Part shown: in pieces, positions 25,321 through 33,017 of the stretch | How positions within the stretch are numbered: position 1 is the first letter of the stretch | Layout of the letters: each line of letters starts with the position of its first letter | Origin: Sphingomonas sp. IC-11 | GTDB lineage: Bacteria; Pseudomonadota; Alphaproteobacteria; Sphingomonadales; Sphingomonadaceae | Direction: 5' to 3' | Assembly (NCBI RefSeq): GCF_021043365.1 | Contig: NZ_JAJNDU010000003.1 | Coordinates: 62,001 to 126,000, forward strand | DNA: 64,000 bases | Made by a program: the position numbers and the translations under genes | Notes under the pieces: generated by a model | Database searches by the model: none | What the model saw: the letters and a program-made list of their open reading frames with translations, nothing else | What the model was told of the DNA's origin: nothing

Positions 25321-26210
25321 AGAGCGCCTCCTTGCGCGGCCAGCCGCAACGCGATGTTTTCAGGGAGGGTGGATAGGTTCTCATCTTCCACCAAAGCCAC
25401 AAAATGTTCATCGCGTCGAAGCTGCCGTAGCGCCTCGGTGATAAAGACAAGCCGATTGCGCGTAATCTCTGTCCGCCTGATCATCACGCGCTTGCGGTCT
25501 GTCTCCTCCTGATATGCCTTTACCAATGCGTCGGCCGACATGTTGGCGCGCACCTTATCCTTACCCCAGTCCAAGCCCTTCCCCCGTCGCCGGCGGACTT
25601 CGACAAGTTTCTTGGCGGCCAGCAGCTTACGCCCTTTCAGCAGGCCCTGTTCGTAAGCGCTGCTCAGTGCCGCTTGCACATCGTGTTCCGGCGCCTCCGC
25701 AATCTCGATGGCCACACTCAAAGGGATTGAGCCACTTTCCACCGATTGCAGCAGTCGCTGTTCACCAGTTTCAATCAGCCGGGCGACGCCGCCGACATAT
25801 TCTCCGGTGAGGCCGGTGCGCTTCGCAATCTCCGGAACGGAATAACCCCTCTGCCGCATCCCGCCGATGTCTTGCAGAAGATCGATAGCGCGGTGCTGCC
25901 GCCGCGCACAGTTTTCAACAAGGCTGGCGACAAGGCAATCCTCGGGATCCGCTGTGACAACCAGGGCCGGCACCTCCGTCTGCCCGAGCGCGCGATAAGC
26001 CTCCAGGCGACCCTGGCCGCATACCAAGTCATAGAATGGACCATCAGCTTCGACGCGGCGGCTCACCGTAATCGGCCGTTTTAGGCCGACCTTCGCAATA
26101 TTATCCACGATCTCCTTAAACACGCGCTTGTTGCGGATCCTCGGATTGACGACAGTGATCCGGTCAATCGGGATAAGTTTCACTCGCTGGGCTTCATGCG
26201 CTTTTGTCAT
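25317..26210 (-). CDS. ParB/RepB-like partition protein, first copy
   Basis: A 297-aa protein. The ParB domain has RVKLIPIDRITVVNPRIRNK, VFKEIVDNIAKVGLKRPITV and the box YDLVCGQGRLEAYRALGQTE, followed by LVENCARRQH. A helix-turn-helix (YSVPEIAKRTGLTGEYVGGV) is at about residues 140-160, and the C-terminal half is RepB-like, with GSIPLSVAIEIAEAPEHDVQ. It overlaps both neighbours by 4 bp (large recombinase upstream, second RepB-like gene downstream), giving a coupled three-gene set. The two RepB-like proteins differ in sequence, so they could form a heteromer. No parA is present. Confidence 0.82.
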   Translation of the reverse strand: MTKAHEAQRVKLIPIDRITVVNPRIRNKRVFKEIVDNIAKVGLKRPITVSRRVEADGPFYDLVCGQGRLEAYRALGQTEVPALVVTADPEDCLVASLVENCARRQHRAIDLLQDIGGMRQRGYSVPEIAKRTGLTGEYVGGVARLIETGEQRLLQSVESGSIPLSVAIEIAEAPEHDVQAALSSAYEQGLLKGRKLLAAKKLVEVRRRRGKGLDWGKDKVRANMSADALVKAYQEETDRKRVMIRRTEITRNRLVFITEALRQLRRDEHFVALVEDENLSTLPENIALRLAAQGGAL

Positions 26211-27775
26211 GCTGCATCCCTCAATGGGCGGCGCGCCGCCATCCGATAAAATGCCGTGAGGTCGTCGAAGCGGTAAGCGTCCAGGGACAGGCCATTATAT
26301 TCGGCGAGGCGCAGCATGGCGGCGCGCATGTCCAGGCGCGGCAGAAGGTAATAATCCTTGGGCTGATCGTTGTCCGCGTCCATCCGCACGACCACGGTAA
26401 TGTCAGGATTAAATGCTGTGTCGATCCGAACCTTCCAACGTAGCGACCCCGCAAGTGTCTGGAAGCATCGGACGATTACGACTGACACCGTGAACTCACC
26501 GTTGACGTTGAGGAGGTCGGTCGCATCATTTACGCTGACCTCGCCCCCAACGCCGCGCAGGCCGGCAACTATGTCGGCCATTAGGACCGGATGGCGTTCG
26601 CGGAGCTTCCGGTTGGTTTTCAAATATCCATAATCTTGCTCTGGCGCGAAGCCAACCAAGGCATAGGCACGGAGCAGACTACCGAAACGGTTGCGGTAGG
26701 CGCTACTGGACGGGCCATGTTCGGCTTCATCGATAATCAGGCCGGACAATTTCCCGCTCCGCTCGAGCAGTTCCTTTAGAACTGTGAGCATCTCCTCGTC
26801 CGAGAGCTTGGCGGCGCGAGCCGCTATGATGGCCTGGGCGCGATCGAAAATATCCTGATCGACTATCGCCTTGAACACACCGTCCGATCTGATCCAATGT
26901 TCCGGGGCATTGCGAACATAATCCTTCTTCAGCTTGAATGAGGTCCGGCCCCAGACATTATTGCCGACATATTTCTCGTTTATCAGGAGCTGATGGACCG
27001 TGCCTCGCGTCCAGGGTCGCCCAAGGTTCGTTAGGATACCTCGCTCATTCAACAGGGCTGCAATTTCGCGCTCCGGCATCCCTGCATTGACAAACAGCCG
27101 GTAAACTTCACGTACCGCCGCCACTTCGTCGGGCGGTCCCGGCACCAAGATCACGCGGTCGGTGGCGATGCTTTTATGTTCGCCGCGATGCAGTTCGTTT
27201 TTAGGCTGACCGTCCTGATCAACCAGAACCCGCCGAAGACCAAAGCCCGCCGCCCCACCCTGCCGAAATCCCAGGCGTATAAGATTGGCCTGCCCGGCAA
27301 ACACTTTGACCGATAATTCGCGGCTATATTCGCCAGCCATCGCGCGTTTGACGGTCTTGATGATAGACGAGCCTATGCTGCCGTCATTCTCAAACTGCTC
27401 CGCGCAATAATGCACGGCCACACCGGCGCGGCGGCAGCGCAGTTCGTAAGCGGCGGCTTCATCTGGGTCTTGGAACCGGCCCCACCGGCTCACGTCATAA
27501 ACGATCAGCGCCTTAAAACATGCGCGGCCACTTTCAACATCATCCAGCAGCCGCTGGAGCGCAGCGCGCCCGCCAATATTAAGGCCACTCTTACCTTCGT
27601 CCGCATAGGTTTCGACAATCTCGTATCCGCGCCGGTCTGCATATTCCCGGATCGCGCGTGATTGGTTGTCGGTCGAATACTTCTGATGCTCCGTCGACAT
27701 GCGGACATATTCCGCCGCCAGGACGCGATCATCAGGTGCGCCGGGGTCGCCCGGCTGGTTCCAGTTAATCACCAT
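26207..27775 (-). CDS. Large serine recombinase
   Basis: A 522-aa protein from the ATG at 27775; the 88-codon upstream extension overlaps the divergent gene and is rejected. The resolvase domain is at about residues 15-160, with AAEYVRMSTEHQKYSTDNQS (catalytic Ser), YADEGKSGLNIGGRAALQRL and VYDVSRWGRFQDPDEAAAYE. The recombinase domain follows (AALLNERGILTNLGRPWTRG, then TVHQLLINEKYVGNNVWG). The C-terminal part is long and I see no zinc-ribbon cysteines. Such enzymes integrate or excise elements or act as accessory recombinases. It sits next to attR and is translationally coupled to two RepB-like genes. Confidence 0.92.
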   Translation of the reverse strand: MVINWNQPGDPGAPDDRVLAAEYVRMSTEHQKYSTDNQSRAIREYADRRGYEIVETYADEGKSGLNIGGRAALQRLLDDVESGRACFKALIVYDVSRWGRFQDPDEAAAYELRCRRAGVAVHYCAEQFENDGSIGSSIIKTVKRAMAGEYSRELSVKVFAGQANLIRLGFRQGGAAGFGLRRVLVDQDGQPKNELHRGEHKSIATDRVILVPGPPDEVAAVREVYRLFVNAGMPEREIAALLNERGILTNLGRPWTRGTVHQLLINEKYVGNNVWGRTSFKLKKDYVRNAPEHWIRSDGVFKAIVDQDIFDRAQAIIAARAAKLSDEEMLTVLKELLERSGKLSGLIIDEAEHGPSSSAYRNRFGSLLRAYALVGFAPEQDYGYLKTNRKLRERHPVLMADIVAGLRGVGGEVSVNDATDLLNVNGEFTVSVVIVRCFQTLAGSLRWKVRIDTAFNPDITVVVRMDADNDQPKDYYLLPRLDMRAAMLRLAEYNGLSLDAYRFDDLTAFYRMAARRPLRDAA

Positions 27776-27838
27776 GCCAGTCTCGCTGCGCCTAATGCAC
27801 GAGCCCCCGGCACGGCTTACTATGGAAGGATAAGAAGG

Positions 27839-28201
27839 ATGCTTCCTAAAAGCGGAAGTTCTCTTCCGAAAAAGCCCCCATATTCCGACCTGGAGATTGC
27901 CGACGTGATCGGCCGTGCGTTGATTGAGGAACTGGGAGGTTCGCGCCGGGCCACAAAAACCGTAATGAAATGGGCCGAGGTCAGTGACCGCGCCGCCCGT
28001 TCCTGGATCAGCGGTGAAAGCTGCCCTAGCTGCCGCCACCTAATCCTGCTGGCCGCGAAATCTCCCAGCGTGATGCTGGCCGTGTTACGGTTGGCGGGAC
28101 ATGAGGACGTGCAGGTTGCCTTTGATCTTGCTGAAATCGAACTGGAGCTGACCCGCACTGTCCACCGAATTCACAGCCTACGGAAATCAACGCCAATCTA
28201 G
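27839..28201 (+). CDS. Small putative helix-turn-helix protein, divergent from the recombinase
   Basis: A 120-aa protein with an AAGAAGG site just before the ATG at 27839. The central segment RRATKTVMKWAEVSDRAARSWISGESCPSC reads as a helix-turn-helix followed by a helical tail (LAEIELELTRTVHRI). The divergent layout, 63 bp from the recombinase start, suggests a local repressor. No named family is recognised. It is the last gene before attR and ends just before the third TAGCAC box pair. Confidence 0.6.
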   Translation: MLPKSGSSLPKKPPYSDLEIADVIGRALIEELGGSRRATKTVMKWAEVSDRAARSWISGESCPSCRHLILLAAKSPSVMLAVLRLAGHEDVQVAFDLAEIELELTRTVHRIHSLRKSTPI

Positions 28202-28215
28202 CACTTGTTTAGCAC
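28199..28215 (+). promoter_or_regulatory. TAGCAC box pair near the right end
   Basis: TAGCAC at 28199-28204 and 28210-28215, 11 bp apart, matching the spacing and sequence of the pairs near the left end. It lies 51 bp before attR. It is probably an arm-type site of the island integrase. Confidence 0.5.
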
Positions 28216-28265
28216 GTATGCGTATTTTCCCTTAAATTCAAAATACTTACAATGTACACATAGCA

Positions 28266-28313
28266 ACTGAAAATCGCAGTGTCGGCGGTTCGATCCCGTC
28301 CCTGGGCACCACA
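28266..28313 (+). repeat. attR: 48-bp direct repeat (island right end)
   Basis: An exact copy of 9183-9230, the tRNA-Phe 3' half. It lacks the 5' half of the tRNA, so it is not a functional tRNA gene. It marks the right limit of the island. Confidence 0.95.
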
Positions 28314-28510
28314 TCGTACAGCTAAGTGGTTGTAGCAGCGCCGGGATCGTGCCCCTGCCGCGCGCCGGTCAGCCTAGCGACGGAAGCTCGTGTAACCGCA
28401 CTGAGTATCCGACATCCGCTGCCACCAGCGGCTGAATTGGCAATTGCCCTTCGCGTCATCATCCTATTGCCCGCCTTCCCGCTCAGCGACATGGTCGACC
28501 AGCCGGAGGA

Positions 28511-28873
28511 ATGAGCATGGGTGAAGTCAAAGCGCTCCACGAGCGGGTCATTGAGGTGGCGACGCAAGGCGATGCTGCGTGGTTTGACCAGCGCCCCGAT
28601 CGCCGCATCCGTTTGCGCAATGCGGTGCCGCTGGAATTCAACCGCGATCTCGGCGAACCGCCGGTTGGCATGACGTGGCGGGCGATCGTGATTGAAGCAC
28701 AGCCCGGTGTTCGCGCCCGGCAACCAGTTGCCCTTCCGATCGGCATCGAAAACGACTCGATGTCGGAAGAGGATCTGTTCAGGCTCTTCATGCAGGCGGC
28801 ACCGAAAGAAGCGAAGGCCACGCTAAAGCAGCTAAGGCGAATCAAGCTGCCCGGCACGCCAGCCACGAAATAG
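28511..28873 (+). CDS. Hypothetical protein
   Basis: A 120-aa protein with GGAGG immediately upstream of the ATG. It reads MSMGEVKALHERVIEVATQG, DAAWFDQRPDRRIRLRNAVP and GMTWRAIVIEAQPGVRARQP, then an acidic then basic C-terminus (MSEEDLFRLFMQAAPKEAKA). It lies just outside attR and would be the original right neighbour of tRNA-Phe. I do not recognise a family. No signal peptide or membrane segment is seen. Confidence 0.6.
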   Translation: MSMGEVKALHERVIEVATQGDAAWFDQRPDRRIRLRNAVPLEFNRDLGEPPVGMTWRAIVIEAQPGVRARQPVALPIGIENDSMSEEDLFRLFMQAAPKEAKATLKQLRRIKLPGTPATK

Positions 28874-29155
28874 GACGAGCCTTCACGCAGCCGCGATCGC
28901 TGCTCGTTCCGGCACTGCAGCAATCAGACAGCGCGGCACGATCGCACGAGCGCGCAGCATCAAGCTCGATCCGAACGCCCAAGGTCCGTGTCGGCGAGAT
29001 GACCGAAGCTGCTGAACGCGAGCATCCGCAAGCCTCGGCAGGATCGACCGGGCGCTGATCTCTGCGGCCCGACTCCTGCCTCGGCGCGCTGACCACCTGC
29101 GTCCGTCCATTCGGCCGGCTCGTGCGTTGTCGCGCTACTGGCGCAGGAGATGATC

Positions 29156-29296
29156 ATGAATCCGACCCGCATCCCCGGCAATGAACCCGACCCGGGCGAC
29201 ATGTCGACGGAACCGACCATGCCCACGCCGGCCGATCAGCCGAGCGAGCATGACTTGCCTGATGACCAAGCCGACAAGCTCGGCAATCTTGCCTGA
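29156..29296 (+). CDS. Small acidic hypothetical protein
   Basis: A 46-aa protein with AGGAG 7 bp before the ATG. It is proline- and aspartate-rich (MNPTRIPGNEPDPGDMSTEP, ending DQADKLGNLA) and probably disordered. It is followed after 15 bp by a second small acidic gene with its own ribosome-binding site. The pair may be translated together. The function is unknown. Confidence 0.5.
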   Translation: MNPTRIPGNEPDPGDMSTEPTMPTPADQPSEHDLPDDQADKLGNLA

Positions 29297-29311
29297 TCGA
29301 AGGAGCGCAAC

Positions 29312-29425
29312 ATGATCAAGGATCCCGAACCCGGCAAGGCGAGCGAAACCGAGAAGGAAGAGGAGATGGAGAAAGTTCAGGAGGACGCCGCCGAAGAGCG
29401 CGAGAATAACGGCGGCTATCAGTAA
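29312..29425 (+). CDS. Small highly charged hypothetical protein
   Basis: A 37-aa protein with an AAGGAG site 7 bp before the ATG. The sequence is mostly Glu and Lys (KASETEKEEEMEKVQEDAAE), so one amphipathic or disordered helix is likely. It ends 15 bp before the convergent stop of the flavoenzyme gene. No family is recognised. Confidence 0.5.
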   Translation: MIKDPEPGKASETEKEEEMEKVQEDAAEERENNGGYQ

Positions 29426-29439
29426 GACGCCGTAGCGGC

Positions 29440-30528
29440 TCAGACGCGGGTGGCACGCGCCAGCAGCGGCAACAGGGCGGGCGAAAGTCGCGCCAGACGA
29501 ACGCTCAGTGCCCGCAGCCAAGGCTGTTCGCTCACGTGCCAAGCGGCGGCGGCGATCCCGATCGGCCGGCGCAGTCGTTCGGCTAGTTGTCGCTGGAACG
29601 ACAGGGCGGCCGCAGTCCCGCCGGCCCTATAGGCATCGGCGGCGGCAAGCGCGCTGGCCACAGCGATCGCCATCCCTTCACCGGCGAGAGAGGGAATGAC
29701 CCCCGCCTGATCGCCGAGCCGAAAGACGCCGGGCGTGGTTGAGGTGGCGCGCCAGCCGTAGGGGACGTTTGCCACCGCGTCGATCCCACCGCCCGGCTCC
29801 CGTAGCGCCAGTCGTTCGCCCAGTGCCGGCAGCTCGCCTCCCAGCGCGTCAAGCAGCCGGTCGGGCGTGCCCGCCGCTTGCAAGCGCGACCGGCGCACCG
29901 CCATGCACAGGTTGCCGCTGCCATCCTCCTGCCGGACCAGGCCTGCATAACCGCCATCCACGAGATGCAATTCGATTGCGTCGCCCACCAATCGATTCAG
30001 CGCTATCCCCGGGGCTAGACGGACCCGTATCCCCAGCGTCGGATCATCGCCGCGTGCTTCCGGCGGACGCGGCAGACCGCGCGTATCGTGCTTGCCACTG
30101 GCCAGGAACAGCGTGTCGGCCCCGATGCACGCGCCGTCATCCAGCCGGGCGACGCCGTCCGCCACCCCACGCACGCCGATGCCGCGCTCGATCATCGCTC
30201 CTTCGCGTTCTGCGGCAGCGAGCAATAGGGAGTCGAGCCGGCGCCTGGACACCGCCCTGGCCGGCGAGGGCAACGGCGCTTCCGCCACCGCGCCGCGCGT
30301 CACCAGCCGAACGCGCGTCACGGTGAGCGGATTAAGCGCCTCGCCTTCGATGCCGAGCCGCTCCAGCATCGCGAGCATATGCCAGCTGAGAAAGCCGCCG
30401 CACAGCGCATCCGGCGTTTCTCGCGTCCTCTCCACCAGCAGATGCGGTATGCCCATGCCTGCCAGCCGGAGCGCCAGCGTCGCCCCTGCCGGGCCGCCGC
30501 CGACGATCAGCGCCGGCGCTCTACGCAT
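29440..30528 (-). CDS. FAD-dependent oxidoreductase (hydroxylase/reductase family), third gene of PKS operon
   Basis: A 362-aa flavoprotein with an N-terminal dinucleotide-binding motif (ALIVGGGPAGATLALRLAGM), a central substrate domain and the second FAD motif FRLGDQAGVIPSLAGEGMAI at about residues 265-285. It resembles geranylgeranyl reductase-like and aromatic hydroxylase-like flavoenzymes. It overlaps the methyltransferase gene by 22 bp. In the Streptomyces srs operon a type III PKS, a methyltransferase and a flavoprotein hydroxylase make methylated phenolic lipids and quinones. By analogy this enzyme may hydroxylate the ring made by the PKS. This is inference from gene order. Confidence 0.82.
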   Translation of the reverse strand: MRRAPALIVGGGPAGATLALRLAGMGIPHLLVERTRETPDALCGGFLSWHMLAMLERLGIEGEALNPLTVTRVRLVTRGAVAEAPLPSPARAVSRRRLDSLLLAAAEREGAMIERGIGVRGVADGVARLDDGACIGADTLFLASGKHDTRGLPRPPEARGDDPTLGIRVRLAPGIALNRLVGDAIELHLVDGGYAGLVRQEDGSGNLCMAVRRSRLQAAGTPDRLLDALGGELPALGERLALREPGGGIDAVANVPYGWRATSTTPGVFRLGDQAGVIPSLAGEGMAIAVASALAAADAYRAGGTAAALSFQRQLAERLRRPIGIAAAAWHVSEQPWLRALSVRLARLSPALLPLLARATRV

Positions 30529-31196
30529 AACCGAAATGGAAAGACGCGAGTTATGCGTGCCCCGACGATCCCGGCGTCGGCGAGCAACGCCACCCAGTCG
30601 GCGGGGCGAAACGAGCGGGCGATCGACACCGTCCCATCATGCCGAACAATGGGATGCCACCGCGCGATCCGCGCCAGCAGCGGGAAGCCGCGATGCGCAA
30701 GCGTGTGACGCATCAGGTCGTTGATGAACCAACCCACCCCAGCATGCACCTCCATGAAGCGCAGAAAGGCGACCAGTTCGTTTTGAGTCATGTGATGAGC
30801 GACAAGGCTCGAGATTATCACGTCCCAATTCTGATCGGCCAGCTGAGCGTAATCCCCCGTGATCCAGCGGATCTGCGATCCGGCAGGGGTATGTTCGCGC
30901 GCCGCCGCTTCGCTGCGCGGATTGCAATCGACCCCGACCAGATCGACGGCAAGGTCATGTCGCGCAGCCCAACGCTCGATCCGTCGCAGCATGTCGCCGT
31001 CACCAAAACCGACGTCGAGGATGCGCAGGCGCTGTCTCGCCTCCGCCACCCGGTTGAGAAACGCAAGAGTCGGCCGGGCCGCCAATGTCACGGTATTTAC
31101 GCGGGCGAGGTCTCCCACGACTGCGGCGTAAACCTCGGGGTCGAGGTCGTCGGCATCCATCAGTTCAGTCGCGTCGAGACGCGTCGCCAGGCTCAT
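30507..31196 (-). CDS. Class I SAM-dependent methyltransferase, second gene of PKS operon
   Basis: A 229-aa protein with the SAM-binding motif LRILDVGFGDGDMLRRI at about residues 56-72, an acidic loop LVGVDCNP and WDVIISSLVAHHMT. It is soluble and Rossmann-like. It overlaps the type III PKS by 4 bp (ATGA), so the two are coupled. The likely acceptor is an oxygen or carbon on the polyketide aromatic ring, but the position cannot be predicted. Confidence 0.85.
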   Translation of the reverse strand: MSLATRLDATELMDADDLDPEVYAAVVGDLARVNTVTLAARPTLAFLNRVAEARQRLRILDVGFGDGDMLRRIERWAARHDLAVDLVGVDCNPRSEAAAREHTPAGSQIRWITGDYAQLADQNWDVIISSLVAHHMTQNELVAFLRFMEVHAGVGWFINDLMRHTLAHRGFPLLARIARWHPIVRHDGTVSIARSFRPADWVALLADAGIVGARITRVFPFRLCVERRR

Positions 31197-32263
31197 GCCG
31201 CGCTCGCGAAGCGGAAGCCTTCCGCGGCCAGACCCGGCCCGAACGCCAGTGCCACACCCTGTCCGAAGATCGGCCGGTCGAGCAGCCGCGCCAGGACGAA
31301 CATCAGCGTGGAGGACGACATGTTGCCATTGTCCGACAGTACCGCACGCGAAGCAGAAAGGGCATCCTCGGGCAGATTGAGCGATCGCTCAACGGCGTCG
31401 AGGATGGAGCGTCCCCCTGCGTGGACGGCCCATGCATCCACTGCCGAAGGTGGCATCCCGCCGGTGATCGCCAGGGCGAAGTTGGCATCGCCCAGTGCTG
31501 CAGCAATCCGCCCGGGTACCTCGCCCGACAAATGCATGGCGAAGCCGTGGTCGGTCACGGTCCAACGGATCAGGTCGGCGCTGTCGGGCAGTGTGGTTGC
31601 AAAAGGCTGCCCAAGCTCGATACCCCCGTGCTCGCCGCTGACCAGCGCAGCCGCCGCGCCATCGCCGAACTGTAGCATGGCGAGCAGCGCCTCCAGATCG
31701 TCCGTTTCCTGCAGGTGCAGCGACGAGAGTTCGACGGTGACGACGAGTACGTGCGCGGCCGGATCGGAACGCACGATGTGCCGCGCCGTGCGCAGCGCCG
31801 CGACGGCGGCATAACACCCCATGAAGCCGATCAGAACTCGCTCTGTTGATGCCGGCAGGTTGAGCCGGGCAGCGATGATCTGATCGATGCCAGGCGCGAC
31901 GAAGCCGGTGCAGCTCGCCACCACCAGGTGTGTGACCCCTTGTAGACTCACCTTGTCGCCCAGGTCGCTTATGGCGCGCAATGCCAGCGCCGGGGCAGCA
32001 TGGGTGTAGATGTCCATCCGCGCCGCGGTGCCCGGCCATCGATCTGCACCGTACAGGCCATTCGGCCCGGTGGGATCGGACGCCTCCGACAGCACCGACC
32101 AACGGTGCGCAATGCCCGCTCGCGCCGCCATGCGATCGAACAATGCCGCCTCACGGCCGCCGCCCAGCCGCTGCCGCGCCCAGGCGATGAAGATCGGATG
32201 CACGTCGTGGCCGGGAACTGCAGTCCCGATCGCGTGGAGAAAAGCCGACAAGCGCCCTCGCAA
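31193..32263 (-). CDS. Type III polyketide synthase (chalcone/stilbene synthase family)
   Basis: A 356-aa homodimeric ketosynthase that extends an acyl-CoA starter with malonyl-CoA and cyclises it to a pyrone, resorcinol or phloroglucinol. The Cys-His-Asn triad is visible: VVASCTGFVAPGID, WAVHAGGRSILDAVE and SDNGNMSSSTLMF. The start is a TTG at 32263; no in-frame ATG lies upstream within the family-like region. It is the first of three coupled genes. Bacterial relatives make alkylresorcinols and alkylpyrones used as membrane or cyst lipids. The starter chain length is not readable. Confidence 0.9.
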   Translation of the reverse strand: MRGRLSAFLHAIGTAVPGHDVHPIFIAWARQRLGGGREAALFDRMAARAGIAHRWSVLSEASDPTGPNGLYGADRWPGTAARMDIYTHAAPALALRAISDLGDKVSLQGVTHLVVASCTGFVAPGIDQIIAARLNLPASTERVLIGFMGCYAAVAALRTARHIVRSDPAAHVLVVTVELSSLHLQETDDLEALLAMLQFGDGAAAALVSGEHGGIELGQPFATTLPDSADLIRWTVTDHGFAMHLSGEVPGRIAAALGDANFALAITGGMPPSAVDAWAVHAGGRSILDAVERSLNLPEDALSASRAVLSDNGNMSSSTLMFVLARLLDRPIFGQGVALAFGPGLAAEGFRFASAA

Positions 32264-32399
32264 TACAAATGACCGCCTGACAACGCGCAGCCCGCCTCCA
32301 TGGCGCCGCTCGCGATCGTCAGTCGGCCAAAATATTTACGCTGGCCTCTTCGCAACGCTTCCCTGGTGCTAGTCCTTACAAGGTCTTGGGGGGTATCGT

Positions 32400-32667
32400 T
32401 CAGCGCTTCGTCAGCGCAAGGTGGTGCTCACGGAACTTGCGAGCCTCCTCGCTCATCACCATCGAACGAACGACGGCGATCAGCGTCTCGATCCGGCGCT
32501 TTCAGGATCATCTCGCGATAGTGGCCCAGCCCAGACACATCGGGCGCTCGGCCGAAGATCGCGTGGTAGCAGATATCAACGAAGGCTTTCGCCTCACAAT
32601 CGCTGAAATTCAGCGCCCTACCGACCGCACCAGACTTCCGACTCTGCAGCATATCTTCCTTCCCCAA
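32400..32667 (-). pseudogene. Frameshifted DUF4214-like small gene
   Basis: In the first frame the protein reads AFVDICYHAIFGRAPDVSGL then GHYREMILKAP, a typical DUF4214 start (FV..Y...LGR.PD..GL.YY). The frame then runs into nonsense and a stop at 32428. A +1 shift near 32490 gives RIETLIAVVRSMVMSEEARK then FREHHLALTKR and a stop at 32400, which is the expected DUF4214 ending (SxEFR-like SEEARKF). A single-base indel thus breaks the gene, either in nature or as a sequencing error. DUF4214 domains occur in surface and glycan-related proteins. An acyltransferase gene lies nearby. Confidence 0.6.
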
Positions 32668-33017
32668 AGAAGACTGCCGGTTAGCGAGGGATGGTTAATG
32701 TGAAAACGGCCCCCGTGTAGCATGCTGTACCGCTTAGGGACATACCTGGTGGTAGCGTGAAGGTAACGAAGATCAAAAGCGACTTGGCACAGGTCCATAT
32801 CTGACCCGCGCCGCACGCGGCTAAATCAAATTTGTATCCGCTATATGGCGATCGACTTGCCGAAAGTCCGGCTAGTTCAAACCACCATCGCCGCGTCAGC
32901 GCCTGAATCAACCATTCCGGTTGTAATCGTCGCCTTGATAGCTGTTCCCAACGTTGCTTGCTGACAAAGTAGGCGCTGCTCGTTTACCACATCCCGAACG
33001 GGCAAGGGGGCGCTCGA
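32668..33017. other. Intergenic region, nothing recognised
   Basis: 350 bp between the frameshifted minus-strand gene and the divergent acyltransferase gene. It is more AT-rich than its surroundings (for example GGCTAAATCAAATTTGTATC around 32820). I see no ORF with a ribosome-binding site. It presumably carries both promoters. Confidence 0.4.

Larger units (their letters stand above)
9183..28313. mobile_element. tRNA-Phe-integrated genomic island, about 19.1 kb
   Basis: The boundaries are a perfect 48-bp direct repeat of the tRNA-Phe 3' half plus two bases after CCA (9183-9230 and 28266-28313). Content: a tyrosine integrase beside the left end, a type I restriction operon with two extra genes, an HUH-type protein, two serine recombinases, two ParB/RepB-like proteins, a TGT/DpdA-like protein and several small unknown proteins. 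Flanking genes outside are ordinary housekeeping genes. I see no conjugation (type IV secretion or relaxase-size) genes, so the element is probably mobilisable or defective rather than self-transmissible. Confidence 0.93.

Noticed and set aside
26207..28039. 610-aa version of the large recombinase
   Set aside because: The first 88 codons overlap the divergent 120-aa gene and lack recombinase similarity; the ATG at 27775 directly precedes the conserved domain.
28266..28313. Second tRNA-Phe gene
   Set aside because: Only the 3' half is present; it is the attR copy, not a tRNA gene.
9183..28313. Prophage
   Set aside because: No capsid, tail, terminase or lysis genes are present; integrase and restriction genes alone fit a genomic island.
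9183..28313. Self-transmissible conjugative element
   Set aside because: No type IV secretion genes, coupling protein or large relaxase are visible; the HUH-type protein is too small to be a typical conjugative relaxase.
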